A stretch of DNA of 64,000 bases from Clostridium folliculivorans (GTDB lineage Bacteria > Bacillota > Clostridia > Clostridiales > Clostridiaceae), in the NCBI RefSeq assembly GCF_024341905.1, contig NZ_BQXY01000009.1, positions 84,560 to 148,559 of the forward strand. Direction: 5' to 3'. Made by a program: the position numbers and the translations under genes. Under the pieces are notes generated by a model that was given only the letters and a program-made list of their open reading frames with translations, did no database searches and was not told the DNA's origin. Of the stretch, positions 53,643-62,783 are shown piece by piece. The stretch's first letter is position 1. Each line of letters begins with the position of its first letter.

Positions 53643-54593
53643 ATGATGAGGGAAAAGGAAATTATAAAGAAGATTTTAGACAATCTTAATAAGGTAATAA
53701 TAGGGAAGGAAGCAGAGCTTAGTAATATATTAAAGGGTGTTATTGCAAATGGTCATATTTTAATCGAGGATGTTCCAGGTGTTGGTAAGACTACACTGGT
53801 TAAAGCATTGGCTAAGACAATAGATTTAACTTACAGCAGAATTCAATTTACACCTGATCTTCTTCCATCAGATATAACAGGTATATCAATATACAATCAG
53901 AAAGATATGGAGTTTGAGTTCAAGGAAGGACCGATATTTTCTAATATAGTGCTTGCTGATGAAATAAATAGAACTTCACCAAAGACTCAATCAGCATTAC
54001 TTGAAGTTATGGAAGAGAATCAAGTATCTGAAGGGAAAAAAACATATAAATTGAAAACACCTTTTGTAGTTATGGCTACTCAGAATCCTATTGATTACGA
54101 TGGAACATTTAGATTGCCAGAAGCTCAATTAGACAGATTTATAATTAAGGTTTCTTTAGGGTACCCATCGGCTGAAGCTGAAGTTGATATATTAGAAAAG
54201 TATAGGGAGAACAATCCATTGCAAGAACTTACCAGTGTAGTTACTGCTGAGGATATTTTGTATCTTCAAGATGCTGTTGCTAAGGTAAGGGTTGCTAGAG
54301 TGATAAATGAATATATAGTGAGAATTGCAAATAAAACAAGAGAAAGTAACTATATATCATTGGGTGTAAGCACTAGAGCAATTCTTGCGCTTCAAAAAGT
54401 TGCACAAGCCAGTGCCCTTTTATCTGGAAGAGATTATGTAATACCTGAAGATGTAAAAGATAATGCGGCTTTAGTATTAAGTCACAGAATAATTATGTCT
54501 TCAACTGGAAAGGCAAACGGCTATGGAGAAAGGGAGACCATAGAGGATATTCTAAAGATAGTAGAAACTCCGAGGATAACTGTCAATGCTTAA
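53643..54593 (+). CDS. MoxR-family AAA+ ATPase
   Basis: The product (316 aa) has Walker A in EDVPGVGKTTLVKAL near residues 43-57, Walker B in VLADEINRTSP near 104, sensor 1 in VMATQNPIDYDGTFRLPEAQLDRF, and the AAA lid domain. MoxR ATPases act as chaperones for complex maturation, usually with a DUF58 protein and membrane transglutaminases. Adjacent ATGs at 53643 and 53646 both suit the GAGGGG site. It overlaps the DUF58 gene by 8 nt. Confidence 0.95.
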   Translation: MMREKEIIKKILDNLNKVIIGKEAELSNILKGVIANGHILIEDVPGVGKTTLVKALAKTIDLTYSRIQFTPDLLPSDITGISIYNQKDMEFEFKEGPIFSNIVLADEINRTSPKTQSALLEVMEENQVSEGKKTYKLKTPFVVMATQNPIDYDGTFRLPEAQLDRFIIKVSLGYPSAEAEVDILEKYRENNPLQELTSVVTAEDILYLQDAVAKVRVARVINEYIVRIANKTRESNYISLGVSTRAILALQKVAQASALLSGRDYVIPEDVKDNAALVLSHRIIMSSTGKANGYGERETIEDILKIVETPRITVNA

Positions 54594-55791
54594 GCTAAAA
54601 GTTAGTATAAAATATGTAGTTATGTTTGCATTAGCCACAGTATTTGTTTATGTTCAAGGTGGAAGCCTTCCCCATGTTATATTTTATATGCTACTAATAC
54701 CAGGAATCTTAGGACTTATATCAATCATTGTTTTTAAATCAGGTTTAAATGTTCGGAATGTTACAGTAGCTAGATTTTATACATGTGGAAATAAAGATTA
54801 TATTGATACTATGGCGAAGAATAACACAATATTAATTCTCCCATATTGTAAGATTACAAATGAAGGCATAAATAAGATTAAAAAGAATTATACAGGGGAT
54901 GCTCTAACTCTCGCAATAAATGAAAATCATATGATATCTGAAGAAATAGTATATGTAAGCAGAGGTAAGTTTGATTTGGGTAGTTATGATGTGGAACTTA
55001 AAGACTTATTAGGTATCTTCAATATTAATTATAAGATAAATGAAAGTAAAACAATAAAGGTATTTCCAAGAGTGTATGATATCAGTCAGATGGCTATAAG
55101 TGGTTCAGAAATAATTGAAAATACTTTGTCAATTGTCACTAGCAAGGAAGATCCTCATTCTACAAGAGATATGAGAAGATACAGAGAGGGAGATAGCTTA
55201 AAGAGAATAAATTGGAAGGTTAGTGCAAAGTTAAATGACTTATATGTAAGAAATTTTGATACTGTTTCCGGTGAAGAATTTAATGTATTTATGGATATGA
55301 ACGAAAGTAATTATCGTCTTGATCCTTACGGTAAAAACGAGGAATTTCTTATAGATTTTTCTGTTTCACTTATTTATTCTCTTTTAAAGAAAAATATATC
55401 TACGAAAGTATTCGTCAACAATAAAATCGAACAAGTACAAATCATAGAGAATAATATGGATTTTGAAAAGTTTTTAGAATATTTAATAGAGCATAGAAGT
55501 GAAGGTGTAACTCCTATAACAAACTTTATAAATATTCAAAGAAATAGGCTTTCTTCTATAGCTGGAATAGCTGTGATAACTCATACACTGTCTGATAAGA
55601 TGGTAAATTTCATAATGGAAAACAAAGAAAAAGGTAATTCGCTTATTATATTTTATCTTAGGAGCGAAATTGGTGATGAGTCTGTGACTACTATGAGAAA
55701 TCTTGGGATTATATGCTATAAGATAGATGAAGGGCTGTTTAGTGAGGCTGCCGTAAGTATAGAAGAGCTTGTAAAAGGACAGGTGAATTAG
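54586..55791 (+). CDS. DUF58 family protein
   Basis: The product (401 aa) has two N-terminal membrane helices (~7-25 and ~28-46) and the family core YREGDSLKRINWKVSAKLNDLYVRNFD near residues 200-225, followed by a VWA-like C-terminal domain. It partners with MoxR ATPases; a molecular function is not established. Overlapping starts and stops put it between the MoxR and transglutaminase genes in one operon. Confidence 0.93.
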   Translation: MLKLKVSIKYVVMFALATVFVYVQGGSLPHVIFYMLLIPGILGLISIIVFKSGLNVRNVTVARFYTCGNKDYIDTMAKNNTILILPYCKITNEGINKIKKNYTGDALTLAINENHMISEEIVYVSRGKFDLGSYDVELKDLLGIFNINYKINESKTIKVFPRVYDISQMAISGSEIIENTLSIVTSKEDPHSTRDMRRYREGDSLKRINWKVSAKLNDLYVRNFDTVSGEEFNVFMDMNESNYRLDPYGKNEEFLIDFSVSLIYSLLKKNISTKVFVNNKIEQVQIIENNMDFEKFLEYLIEHRSEGVTPITNFINIQRNRLSSIAGIAVITHTLSDKMVNFIMENKEKGNSLIIFYLRSEIGDESVTTMRNLGIICYKIDEGLFSEAAVSIEELVKGQVN

Positions 55792-55792
55792 T

Positions 55793-58039
55793 ATGGAATG
55801 GTTTAAGGAAAGGCTTTTAGATAGTTTTGTTGTTTTTTTTAATATGATACTTACCATTCTAATATTAAAAGCATGTCTCAATATTGAAGGAACTGATTAT
55901 TATCTTATAACGTTTCTGTTTATAATGGGGTTAGTTATAACTTGGGTTTATGATGAAAAGGTAAAGTCTTTAGAGAAAAAACTAGTTTTAACTATGATTA
56001 TACTTTCTGCAGTGCTATTAATGGTCATTGTATTTAGAAAGTACGCTGTTTCTTTTATAATAGAAGGAATAGGAAATAACATGACACATATAACCTCAAA
56101 TATGAGAGAAGGATGGGCGAGTTCTTTCTCACTTATAAGAAATCTATTTATTATCACAATCCCTACCTTAACACCTTTTGCCATGTGGATCAAAAAAAGA
56201 GGATTTGCGGATATAATTATTCTCATAAATATGCTGTTAATGATGGTTTATTGGTACCTAGGATACTATGAAGAAATTGATAAGGTAATGTATATATTTA
56301 TTTTTGTAAGTATAATAACATACGCTGTAAACCACCTGGGTAATTATAGTAAAAGGTTGAAAAGAAAAGAGATTAGAAATAATATTATAACGTCTAAAAT
56401 TATTTGGGCAACTATAATACTGTCTCTAGTAAGTTCAATGGTCATAGTGTTATTACCAAAATCAACAAGTGGGAAATTTTCTAAAATAATTTCAGATAAA
56501 GTAGTTGAAAATATAGCTGATGATAGTGGAGGAGCTTACAATCCTGATAAATATGGGTATACTCTAGCTAAATCTGGTTATAATGATTCCACTAAAATAT
56601 TAGGCGGGCCAATTAATATTGATGATAGAGAAGCATTTAAATTAGAGTATAAAGGAAATGTTAAAAATGAAATCTACCTTAAAGGTTCTGTAAAAGATAA
56701 ATATACTGGTATATCATGGGTGCCTAACTATAGGTTGATAGAGAAAAGCAACATGATGGATGCATCGTATGTTGAAAATTTTGTTGGGGCTAATGAGGAA
56801 ACTATGACAATTCATCCAGATTATATTACAACTACAACCTTATTTAATCCTTATTATTCTAAAGTTGTGAACATAAAATACAACAGTGATAATAAAACTT
56901 ATGTGGACAAAGTTAATGGAGCATTTTATGCTGAAAAACCTATAAAGACAGAATATACAATAAACTTTTACTCAAATAGTATTTATGATAAAGCTTTTGA
57001 TACGCCTTTAAATGGAAGTAATTCTGTAGAGATAGACCAATTGCTTAACAATGGGGACTTGTCTAATTATCTTCAACTGCCAGACACTATCACTCAAAGG
57101 ACTGCTGATTTGGTTTATGATATAGTGAAAGGAACTTCCTCAAATTATGAAAAGGCGTATAGATTAAAAGCATATCTTACTCAAAACTATACTTATAGCT
57201 TAGATGTTCCTAGTGTTCCTGAAGGGAAGGATTTTGTAGATTATTTTTTGTTTGAAGAAAAGAAAGGATACTGCGTATATTTTGCAACTGCTATGACAGT
57301 AATGTGCAGAATTGCAGGAATTCCAGCAAGATATGTTGAAGGTTTCAAAGTCAGTAAGGATAAGGAAAACAATGGGATGTACAAAGTTACTAATGAGGAT
57401 GCTCATGCTTGGACAGAAATATATTTATCATATAATGGAAGTAATTATAGTGCCGCAAGGGTGTTACCTTTTACAAAGATTGATACAGTACCTACAGCAT
57501 ATCAATATAGACATGCAAAAGAAGTACAAAACAATGGTGGAACTAATAGCGGGGCATCAGATAGTTCTAAATCATCTCTAGATAATGATAGCAAAGGAAA
57601 CACAAAAAAGGTTGATTTAGAAAAGAATAACGGTGAGGATAAAAGCAAAATATATTATTTATATTTGACGATTTTATCTCCAATTGTACTAATATTGATA
57701 TATATAACTATAAGAATATGTTTAGTAGTTATAAAAAGGAGAAAAATAATTAAAAGTGATAGTCTAATTCCTTTATATGACTATTGTAAATTGAGATTAA
57801 ATAGGATAAATATAATAAAGTCTAAAAATGAGACGGATTTAGAATTTGCTGAAAATATACCTAATTATGAGTTGTCAAAGAAGATGGTAGAATTAGTTGA
57901 ACTTATATATAGAGAGTTTTATGCTCAGGAAGATAATTTGCATTACGATAGACTTCAAATGATAAATTATATAGAAGTCACAGTTAAACTTAATCAAGGA
58001 AATAGAAAATATCTAATAAACAGATATATATTATTTTAA
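55793..58039 (+). CDS. Membrane transglutaminase-like protein
   Basis: The product (748 aa) has about six N-terminal membrane helices within ~10-225, an extracellular transglutaminase core with catalytic Cys near 494 (KKGYCVYFATAMTVMCR), His near 537 (NEDAHAWTEIYL), an Asp near 564, then a Ser/Asn-rich stretch, one membrane helix (~619-641) and a cytosolic DUF4129-like tail. It starts 1 nt after the DUF58 stop. The three-gene module is common in Firmicutes; a role in envelope or protein-crosslink processing is inferred. Confidence 0.93.
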   Translation: MEWFKERLLDSFVVFFNMILTILILKACLNIEGTDYYLITFLFIMGLVITWVYDEKVKSLEKKLVLTMIILSAVLLMVIVFRKYAVSFIIEGIGNNMTHITSNMREGWASSFSLIRNLFIITIPTLTPFAMWIKKRGFADIIILINMLLMMVYWYLGYYEEIDKVMYIFIFVSIITYAVNHLGNYSKRLKRKEIRNNIITSKIIWATIILSLVSSMVIVLLPKSTSGKFSKIISDKVVENIADDSGGAYNPDKYGYTLAKSGYNDSTKILGGPINIDDREAFKLEYKGNVKNEIYLKGSVKDKYTGISWVPNYRLIEKSNMMDASYVENFVGANEETMTIHPDYITTTTLFNPYYSKVVNIKYNSDNKTYVDKVNGAFYAEKPIKTEYTINFYSNSIYDKAFDTPLNGSNSVEIDQLLNNGDLSNYLQLPDTITQRTADLVYDIVKGTSSNYEKAYRLKAYLTQNYTYSLDVPSVPEGKDFVDYFLFEEKKGYCVYFATAMTVMCRIAGIPARYVEGFKVSKDKENNGMYKVTNEDAHAWTEIYLSYNGSNYSAARVLPFTKIDTVPTAYQYRHAKEVQNNGGTNSGASDSSKSSLDNDSKGNTKKVDLEKNNGEDKSKIYYLYLTILSPIVLILIYITIRICLVVIKRRKIIKSDSLIPLYDYCKLRLNRINIIKSKNETDLEFAENIPNYELSKKMVELVELIYREFYAQEDNLHYDRLQMINYIEVTVKLNQGNRKYLINRYILF

Positions 58040-58079
58040 AGATGTAAATCATTAGTCCATAGAAAAGCTTGATTTTATG

Positions 58080-58110
58080 AAAACTCTCACTAAAGTATGT
58101 GAGAGTTTTT
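58080..58110 (+). terminator. Terminator of the MoxR operon
   Basis: AAAACTCTCAC pairs with GTGAGAGTTTT perfectly, then Ts. Confidence 0.92.
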
Positions 58111-58254
58111 CAAATGGTTTTCGAATTAATTGATATATATTTATTGTTTGATTAAATTCAGGTTGGAATTATTTGATTTAAAATGTTTTATTGGTATAAT
58201 GTTGTCAGATATGAAAAAGATAAAGTATAGGTTTTACAGCTATTTTAGCATTTG

Positions 58255-58455
58255 TTGAAATTAAGTTGTTACTCCTCCGATACTTTAATGAGTTTCGCAA
58301 AGAATTAATATGATTTTCTACAATTCCATAGCTAAAACTGTATAACTCACTACGCTCGGACAATACAGTTTTTTAAAGCTATTCCATCTCCGCAAATCAT
58401 TTAATTCTAACAGCTCACTCATATAGTATCTCCGGAAGCAACACCTTAATTTCAA
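58255..58455 (-). repeat. 200-bp hairpin element, copy D
   Basis: End arms TTGAAATTAAGTTGTTACTC (58255-58274) and the reverse of GAAGCAACACCTTAATTTCAA (up to 58455) pair with few mismatches. Inner stems ATAGC/GCTAT and AAAACTGTAT/ATACAGTTTT are perfect. The minus-strand ORF at 58318-58422 has 34 codons (MSELLELNDLRRWNSFKKLY) behind GGAGATACT. Confidence 0.85.
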
Positions 58456-58570
58456 TAATAAAGTTAAATAAATACTAAAGTTAAAATATACACAAATTAT
58501 AAAATAGCATATTAGGAAAACAAAAATTATAGATATGTTATTTAATATACATTAGAAATAGGAGTAATAT

Positions 58571-59413
58571 ATGAGCTATAAATTAGTATGTATAGATATG
58601 GATGGAACTCTGCTAAACAGTAAAAAGAAGATTTCAAGTTATAATAAAGAGATGCTGAAAAAGGCCCATGATATGGGAGTACATATTGTTATAACTACAG
58701 GTAGGATATTTAATAATGCCCTCCATTATTCCAATTTATTAGGGGTTAAATCACCAGTTATAGCTACCAATGGAGCTGTGATAAGAGAAAAAGATAAAGG
58801 GATAGTTATATACAAAAATGCTCTTAATAGTGAGACCTGTCTTAGACTTCTTGATTCTGTAGGTAAATACGGAATAAAGATGCACTTCTATACTACTGAT
58901 AGTATATTTGTAAGTAGCAGACTTCAAGGAACTGCCTTAAAATTATACATGTCTTATCCATTACCAAAAGACTTAAGACTCACTATTAAATATATAGGTA
59001 AGAGAAAAGAATGGGAAAAGATATTTGAAGAGCATACGGATGAGTTTGTAAAATGTATTGTATTTAGTCCTAATAAGAACATATTAAAGAACTTTAGAAA
59101 AGAGCTTGATGCTATGGATGATGTAAGTGTAACTAGCTCTGGAGCTTTTAATATAGAAATACTAAATAAGGATGTTACAAAAGGAAGAGCAGTTGAAGTT
59201 CTTGCTGCATACTACGGCATAAAAAGAGAAGAGATAATGTGCATAGGTGACAACGAAAATGATATGCCGATGATAGAGTATGCTGGTATGGGAGTAGCAA
59301 TGGGAAATGGAATTAAAGAACTTAAAGATGTAGCAGATTACATAACTGACACTAACGATAACGATGGGGTTGGAAAAGCTATAGAAAAGTTTATTGTATC
59401 TAAAGAAAGATAA
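58571..59413 (+). CDS. Cof-type HAD-superfamily hydrolase
   Basis: The product (280 aa) has the HAD motif I CIDMDGTLLNSKKKIS (nucleophile Asp), motif II TTGR, a C2B-type cap domain in the middle, motif III Lys in NKDVTKGRAVEVLA, and motif IV GDNENDMPMI. These Cof/YidA-like enzymes dephosphorylate small phosphorylated sugars or cofactors in the cytosol. AGGAG precedes the ATG. The substrate is not readable. Confidence 0.93.
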   Translation: MSYKLVCIDMDGTLLNSKKKISSYNKEMLKKAHDMGVHIVITTGRIFNNALHYSNLLGVKSPVIATNGAVIREKDKGIVIYKNALNSETCLRLLDSVGKYGIKMHFYTTDSIFVSSRLQGTALKLYMSYPLPKDLRLTIKYIGKRKEWEKIFEEHTDEFVKCIVFSPNKNILKNFRKELDAMDDVSVTSSGAFNIEILNKDVTKGRAVEVLAAYYGIKREEIMCIGDNENDMPMIEYAGMGVAMGNGIKELKDVADYITDTNDNDGVGKAIEKFIVSKER

Positions 59414-59576
59414 ATTAAAACATATAATACAATAGTTTAATATAAAATCATACTTTGTTGTGTTGGATTAAGAAATGATAGGTTATTTTAGATTTGATTA
59501 ACATAATAAAATATTGTAATATAATAAGATGAAGTGTGATTTTACAATTTATATAAGACCGTTCGGAGGAAATAAA

Positions 59577-60038
59577 GTGAATCTTAATATAGTTTTATAT
59601 CAACCAGAGATACCACAAAATACAGGTAACATAGCTAGAACTTGTGTTTTGACTAATTCTAAGTTACATTTGATTAAACCTTTAGGTTTTGATCTAGATG
59701 AAAAACATGTAAGAAGAGCAGGACTTGATTATTGGCAATACTTAAATATGGAGATTTATGAAAGCTATGAAGAGTTTATGGAGAAGAATAAAGGAGCTAG
59801 AATATTCTTATCTACTACTCATGCAGAAAATTATTATGATGAAGTGGAATATAAAGAAGGTGATTTCATAATGTTTGGTAGAGAATCATCTGGAGTGCCT
59901 GAAAGTGTCCATAATGATTTGCAAGGAATAAGGGTTCCGATGATAAATACATCAACAAGATCACTTAATCTATCAAACACAGTTTCGATTATTGCGTATG
60001 AAGCATTGAGACAAATTGGTTTTCCAAGTATGAAATAA
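59577..60038 (+). CDS. trmL: tRNA (cytidine(34)-2'-O)-methyltransferase
   Basis: The product (153 aa) is a minimal SPOUT/TrmD-fold methyltransferase: VLYQPEIPQNTGNIARTC near the start, HLIKPLGFDLDEKHVRRAGLDYW, GRESSGVP near 102 and the knot motif MINTSTRSLNLSNTVSIIAYEA at the end. TrmL methylates the wobble nucleotide of certain tRNA-Leu. An ATG exists at 59529, but GGAGG at 59565-59569 is 7 nt before the GTG at 59577, and the family starts there. Confidence 0.94.
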   Translation: MNLNIVLYQPEIPQNTGNIARTCVLTNSKLHLIKPLGFDLDEKHVRRAGLDYWQYLNMEIYESYEEFMEKNKGARIFLSTTHAENYYDEVEYKEGDFIMFGRESSGVPESVHNDLQGIRVPMINTSTRSLNLSNTVSIIAYEALRQIGFPSMK

Positions 60039-60053
60039 ATAGGGGGAAGGGAT

Positions 60054-60893
60054 ATGGAAAAGATTAAAATAATTACAGATAGTACTGTAGATATCCCCAT
60101 TGATTTGTTAAAGAAGAATGACGTGGAGGTACTACCACTTCTTATTAATTTTGGAGAAGAAAGCTATCTTGATGGAGTAGAAATAAATCTTAGGACTATG
60201 CTTAAGCGTATAGAAGAAGACGACGCACTTCCAACCACAGCACAAGTTACCCCAAATAGATTTTATGAATGTTACAAGAGATACTTAGAAGAGGGTTATA
60301 AAATTATATCAGTACATCTTTCGTCAGATATGAGTGGAACTTATAACTCTGCTTGTATAGCTAAAGATATGTTTGATACAGAAGATATAATAGTAATTGA
60401 CTCAAAAAATGTAACATCAGGATTAGGCATAGTAGTTCTTAAGGCGATAGCTTCAAAAGAAAAAGGAATGAATATAAAAGAAATAGAACACGAATTATTA
60501 TCAGCTATACCACATATTAAGAGTGCATTAAGCTTTGAAAGTTTAGATAACTTAGTTCGTGGAGGAAGGCTATCAAGAACTGCCGGAGTTATAGGTAGTG
60601 TTCTTGGAATAAGACTACTGTTAGAAGTTAAGCAGGGAAAGATGTCGGTAATGGACAAGGTTAGAGGAAGTAAGAAGGCTACTAAAGAAATCATTAGAAC
60701 CTTTGAAACTCTTAAGAGAAAAGCAGGAGAGCCAGTAGTACTTCTGCATATTGAGAATCAAGACATCTATGAGCCTCTAAAAGAATATTTAAATGAAAAT
60801 GATATTGAATATATTGATGCAGAAGTTGGATGTACAGTTGGAATACATTCAGGACCAAAGGCTTGTGGATTATTTTTTATTGAAGAATTCTAA
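60054..60893 (+). CDS. DegV-family fatty-acid-binding protein
   Basis: The product (279 aa) has DegV signatures IITDSTVDIP near the start, TTAQVTPNRFYECYKRY, SSDMSGTYNSACIAKDMF and SFESLDNLVRGGRLSRTAG. Members bind a fatty acid (FakB-like) and can present it to a FakA kinase. The ATG follows GGGGGAAGG and lies 15 nt after trmL, so the two are probably cotranscribed. Confidence 0.93.
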   Translation: MEKIKIITDSTVDIPIDLLKKNDVEVLPLLINFGEESYLDGVEINLRTMLKRIEEDDALPTTAQVTPNRFYECYKRYLEEGYKIISVHLSSDMSGTYNSACIAKDMFDTEDIIVIDSKNVTSGLGIVVLKAIASKEKGMNIKEIEHELLSAIPHIKSALSFESLDNLVRGGRLSRTAGVIGSVLGIRLLLEVKQGKMSVMDKVRGSKKATKEIIRTFETLKRKAGEPVVLLHIENQDIYEPLKEYLNENDIEYIDAEVGCTVGIHSGPKACGLFFIEEF

Positions 60894-60924
60894 AATTTAT
60901 AATATTAATTATGTTTAATATGGG

Positions 60925-60955
60925 CAGTAGGGTTAATAAACCTTACTGTTTTTTT
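60925..60955 (+). terminator. Terminator after degV
   Basis: CAGTAGGGTT pairs with AACCTTACTG (one G-U) around AATA, followed by T7. Confidence 0.92.
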
Positions 60956-61270
60956 ACTTGATAGGAAAATATACAATAATGAAATATAGAATATTGGAAG
61001 GAATTTCTATATTGAAATTAAGAATAAATAAAGGCAAAGTTTTATATACTTATTATATAGGAAACAAATTAATAAACACTTCAAAATATATTTATAAAAT
61101 AGTCCATGGATATTTATAAGAAGTAAGATTAAATGGTTCAAAAATGAAAAGGTATTCATAAAAATGTTTTATCCAATATATGTTTAGTAAATTATGCTTA
61201 AAAAATTATTAAAACTTAAGTTTTATTTAGTAACATAAATGAAAAAAGTGTTTCATTTATCCTATACGTA

Positions 61271-61598
61271 TGCTATAATTACAACGGGCAAATGATTACC
61301 AAAATATGCTTATGTTATTATTTAAAAGGCTATTCTCTCAGATTTAGGAGAATTATAAACAACGGTGTTTGTTATATACAATTATTTATTAGGTTTTAAA
61401 ATATATTTTTAGGACATGTATATCTTAATTAATTTTGTATTCATAACAGGCATTTTTTTATTATTAAGCTAATATAGTGTTAACTTTTTAAGTAAGTGCT
61501 TACATATTTATTTTGGTGTTATAGTACTCGTTCAAAATGTAAATGGTTGGTTATATGTTTGTAACCAAACAATATATAAATCTTAGGAGGGATCTGTA
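61271..61598 (+). promoter_or_regulatory. Promoter and long leader of the BMP lipoprotein gene
   Basis: TGCTATAAT at 61271-61279 is an extended -10; the -35 position (TTTCAT) is poor. The leader is ~310 nt with several small hairpins but no riboswitch motif I recognise. GTAAG-TG-CTTAC at 61493-61507 is an operator-like inverted repeat, and TTGGTTA/TAACCAA (61546-61567) forms a hairpin near the ribosome-binding site. The preceding 60956-61270 is AT-rich and shows nothing. Confidence 0.5.
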
Positions 61599-62687
61599 AT
61601 GAACAAGAAAAAATTAATGGCTGCTGTAGCTTCGGTGGCAGTAGTAGCAACTCTATTTGCTGGTTGTGCTAGTAAGTCTAATGACAAAACAACTACTGAT
61701 AACAAAACTTCTGATAAGAAGGTAATGGTTGGTCTTTCAACTGATGAAGGTGGATTAAATGATAAGTCATTTAACCAAGCAGCTGATACTGGAATAAAGA
61801 AAGCTAAAGACGAGTTCAAATTTGATTATAAGGCTGTTGAATCAAAATCTAAAGATGATTATGAATCAAACCTAGATGCATTAGTATCAGAAAAAGCAAA
61901 CTTAGTTGTAGGTGTTGGATTCCAAATGTCTGATGCAGTTAAGAATGCGGCTTCAAAGCATACTGATGTAAACTTTGCTATAGTTGACTCAGCTGTTGAT
62001 GCTGCTAATGTAAGATCAATACTATTTAAAGAACAAGACGGTTCATTCCTTATGGGAGTTATAGCTGGTAAGATGGCTGGAACTGGCAAAGTAGGATTTA
62101 TCGGTGGAAAAGACATGGAACTTATACAAAAATTCGAAGCAGGTTTTGCAGCTGGAGTTAAAGCTGTTAACCCAACTGCTGCTGAAGATTTAATTGGAAG
62201 AAAAACAGTTCAATATGTTGATAGCTTTACAGATGCTGCAAAGGGAAAAGAAGCAGCTAAGAACTTAATCAATGCTGGTTGTACAGTAATATACCATGCT
62301 GCTGGTGGAGCTGGTGAAGGTATGTTCCAAGCAGTTCAAGAAGCAAACAAGAATGGTAAAAAGGTTTGGGCTATAGGAGTTGATATGGACCAAGCGGTTA
62401 CACTTCCACAATATGCAGATGTAATACTTTCTTCTATGATAAAGAAGGTTGACTTCGCAACATACCAAGCTGCTAAAGATATAGTAAATGGTACTTTCAA
62501 AGCAGGTACTGTTGAACTTGGCTTAAAAGAAGGCGGAATAGATATAGCTGGTACATCAAGCAAGAATACTCCTAAAGATGTTCTTGATTTAGTAGCTAAA
62601 TATCAAGCTGCTGTTAAAGATGGAAAGATAACAGTTCCAACAAAGCCAGCTGATGTTAAAGCATTTGCACCAGCTGCAGTACAATAA
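61599..62687 (+). CDS. BMP-family (basic membrane protein) nucleoside-binding lipoprotein
   Basis: The product (362 aa) has lipobox LFAGC with lipidated Cys23, then the BMP domain: STDEGGLNDKSFNQAADTG at ~49-67, VGVGFQMSDAVKNAA, KVGFIGGKDMELIQKFEAGF and VIYHAAGGAGEGMFQA. Members bind purine nucleosides or similar ligands for an ABC importer. The next gene, after a terminator, is the matching NupO/YufO-type ATPase, so nucleoside uptake is the likely role. TAGGAGGG precedes the ATG. Confidence 0.93.
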   Translation: MNKKKLMAAVASVAVVATLFAGCASKSNDKTTTDNKTSDKKVMVGLSTDEGGLNDKSFNQAADTGIKKAKDEFKFDYKAVESKSKDDYESNLDALVSEKANLVVGVGFQMSDAVKNAASKHTDVNFAIVDSAVDAANVRSILFKEQDGSFLMGVIAGKMAGTGKVGFIGGKDMELIQKFEAGFAAGVKAVNPTAAEDLIGRKTVQYVDSFTDAAKGKEAAKNLINAGCTVIYHAAGGAGEGMFQAVQEANKNGKKVWAIGVDMDQAVTLPQYADVILSSMIKKVDFATYQAAKDIVNGTFKAGTVELGLKEGGIDIAGTSSKNTPKDVLDLVAKYQAAVKDGKITVPTKPADVKAFAPAAVQ

Positions 62688-62713
62688 TCTAAATATTTAT
62701 AGGTTCAAAGAAG

Positions 62714-62742
62714 AGCTAGATGTTGCTACATCTAGCTTTTTT
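62714..62742 (+). terminator. Terminator between the BMP and ATPase genes
   Basis: AGCTAGATGT pairs perfectly with ACATCTAGCT around TGCT, then Ts. It probably lets only part of the transcription pass into the ATPase gene. Confidence 0.92.
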
Positions 62743-62783
62743 AAAGATTTAAGGAGTTTTCTATTTTAAATTAGGAGGTATTA

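Noticed and set aside
29236..58460. CRISPR array or classic transposon for the repeated 200-bp elements
   Set aside because: Copies are kilobases apart in both orientations, there are no spacers, and no transposase gene or identical terminal inverted repeats are seen.
60894..61598. Purine or deoxyguanosine riboswitch upstream of the BMP gene
   Set aside because: Expected from gene context, but the conserved three-way-junction sequences are not present.
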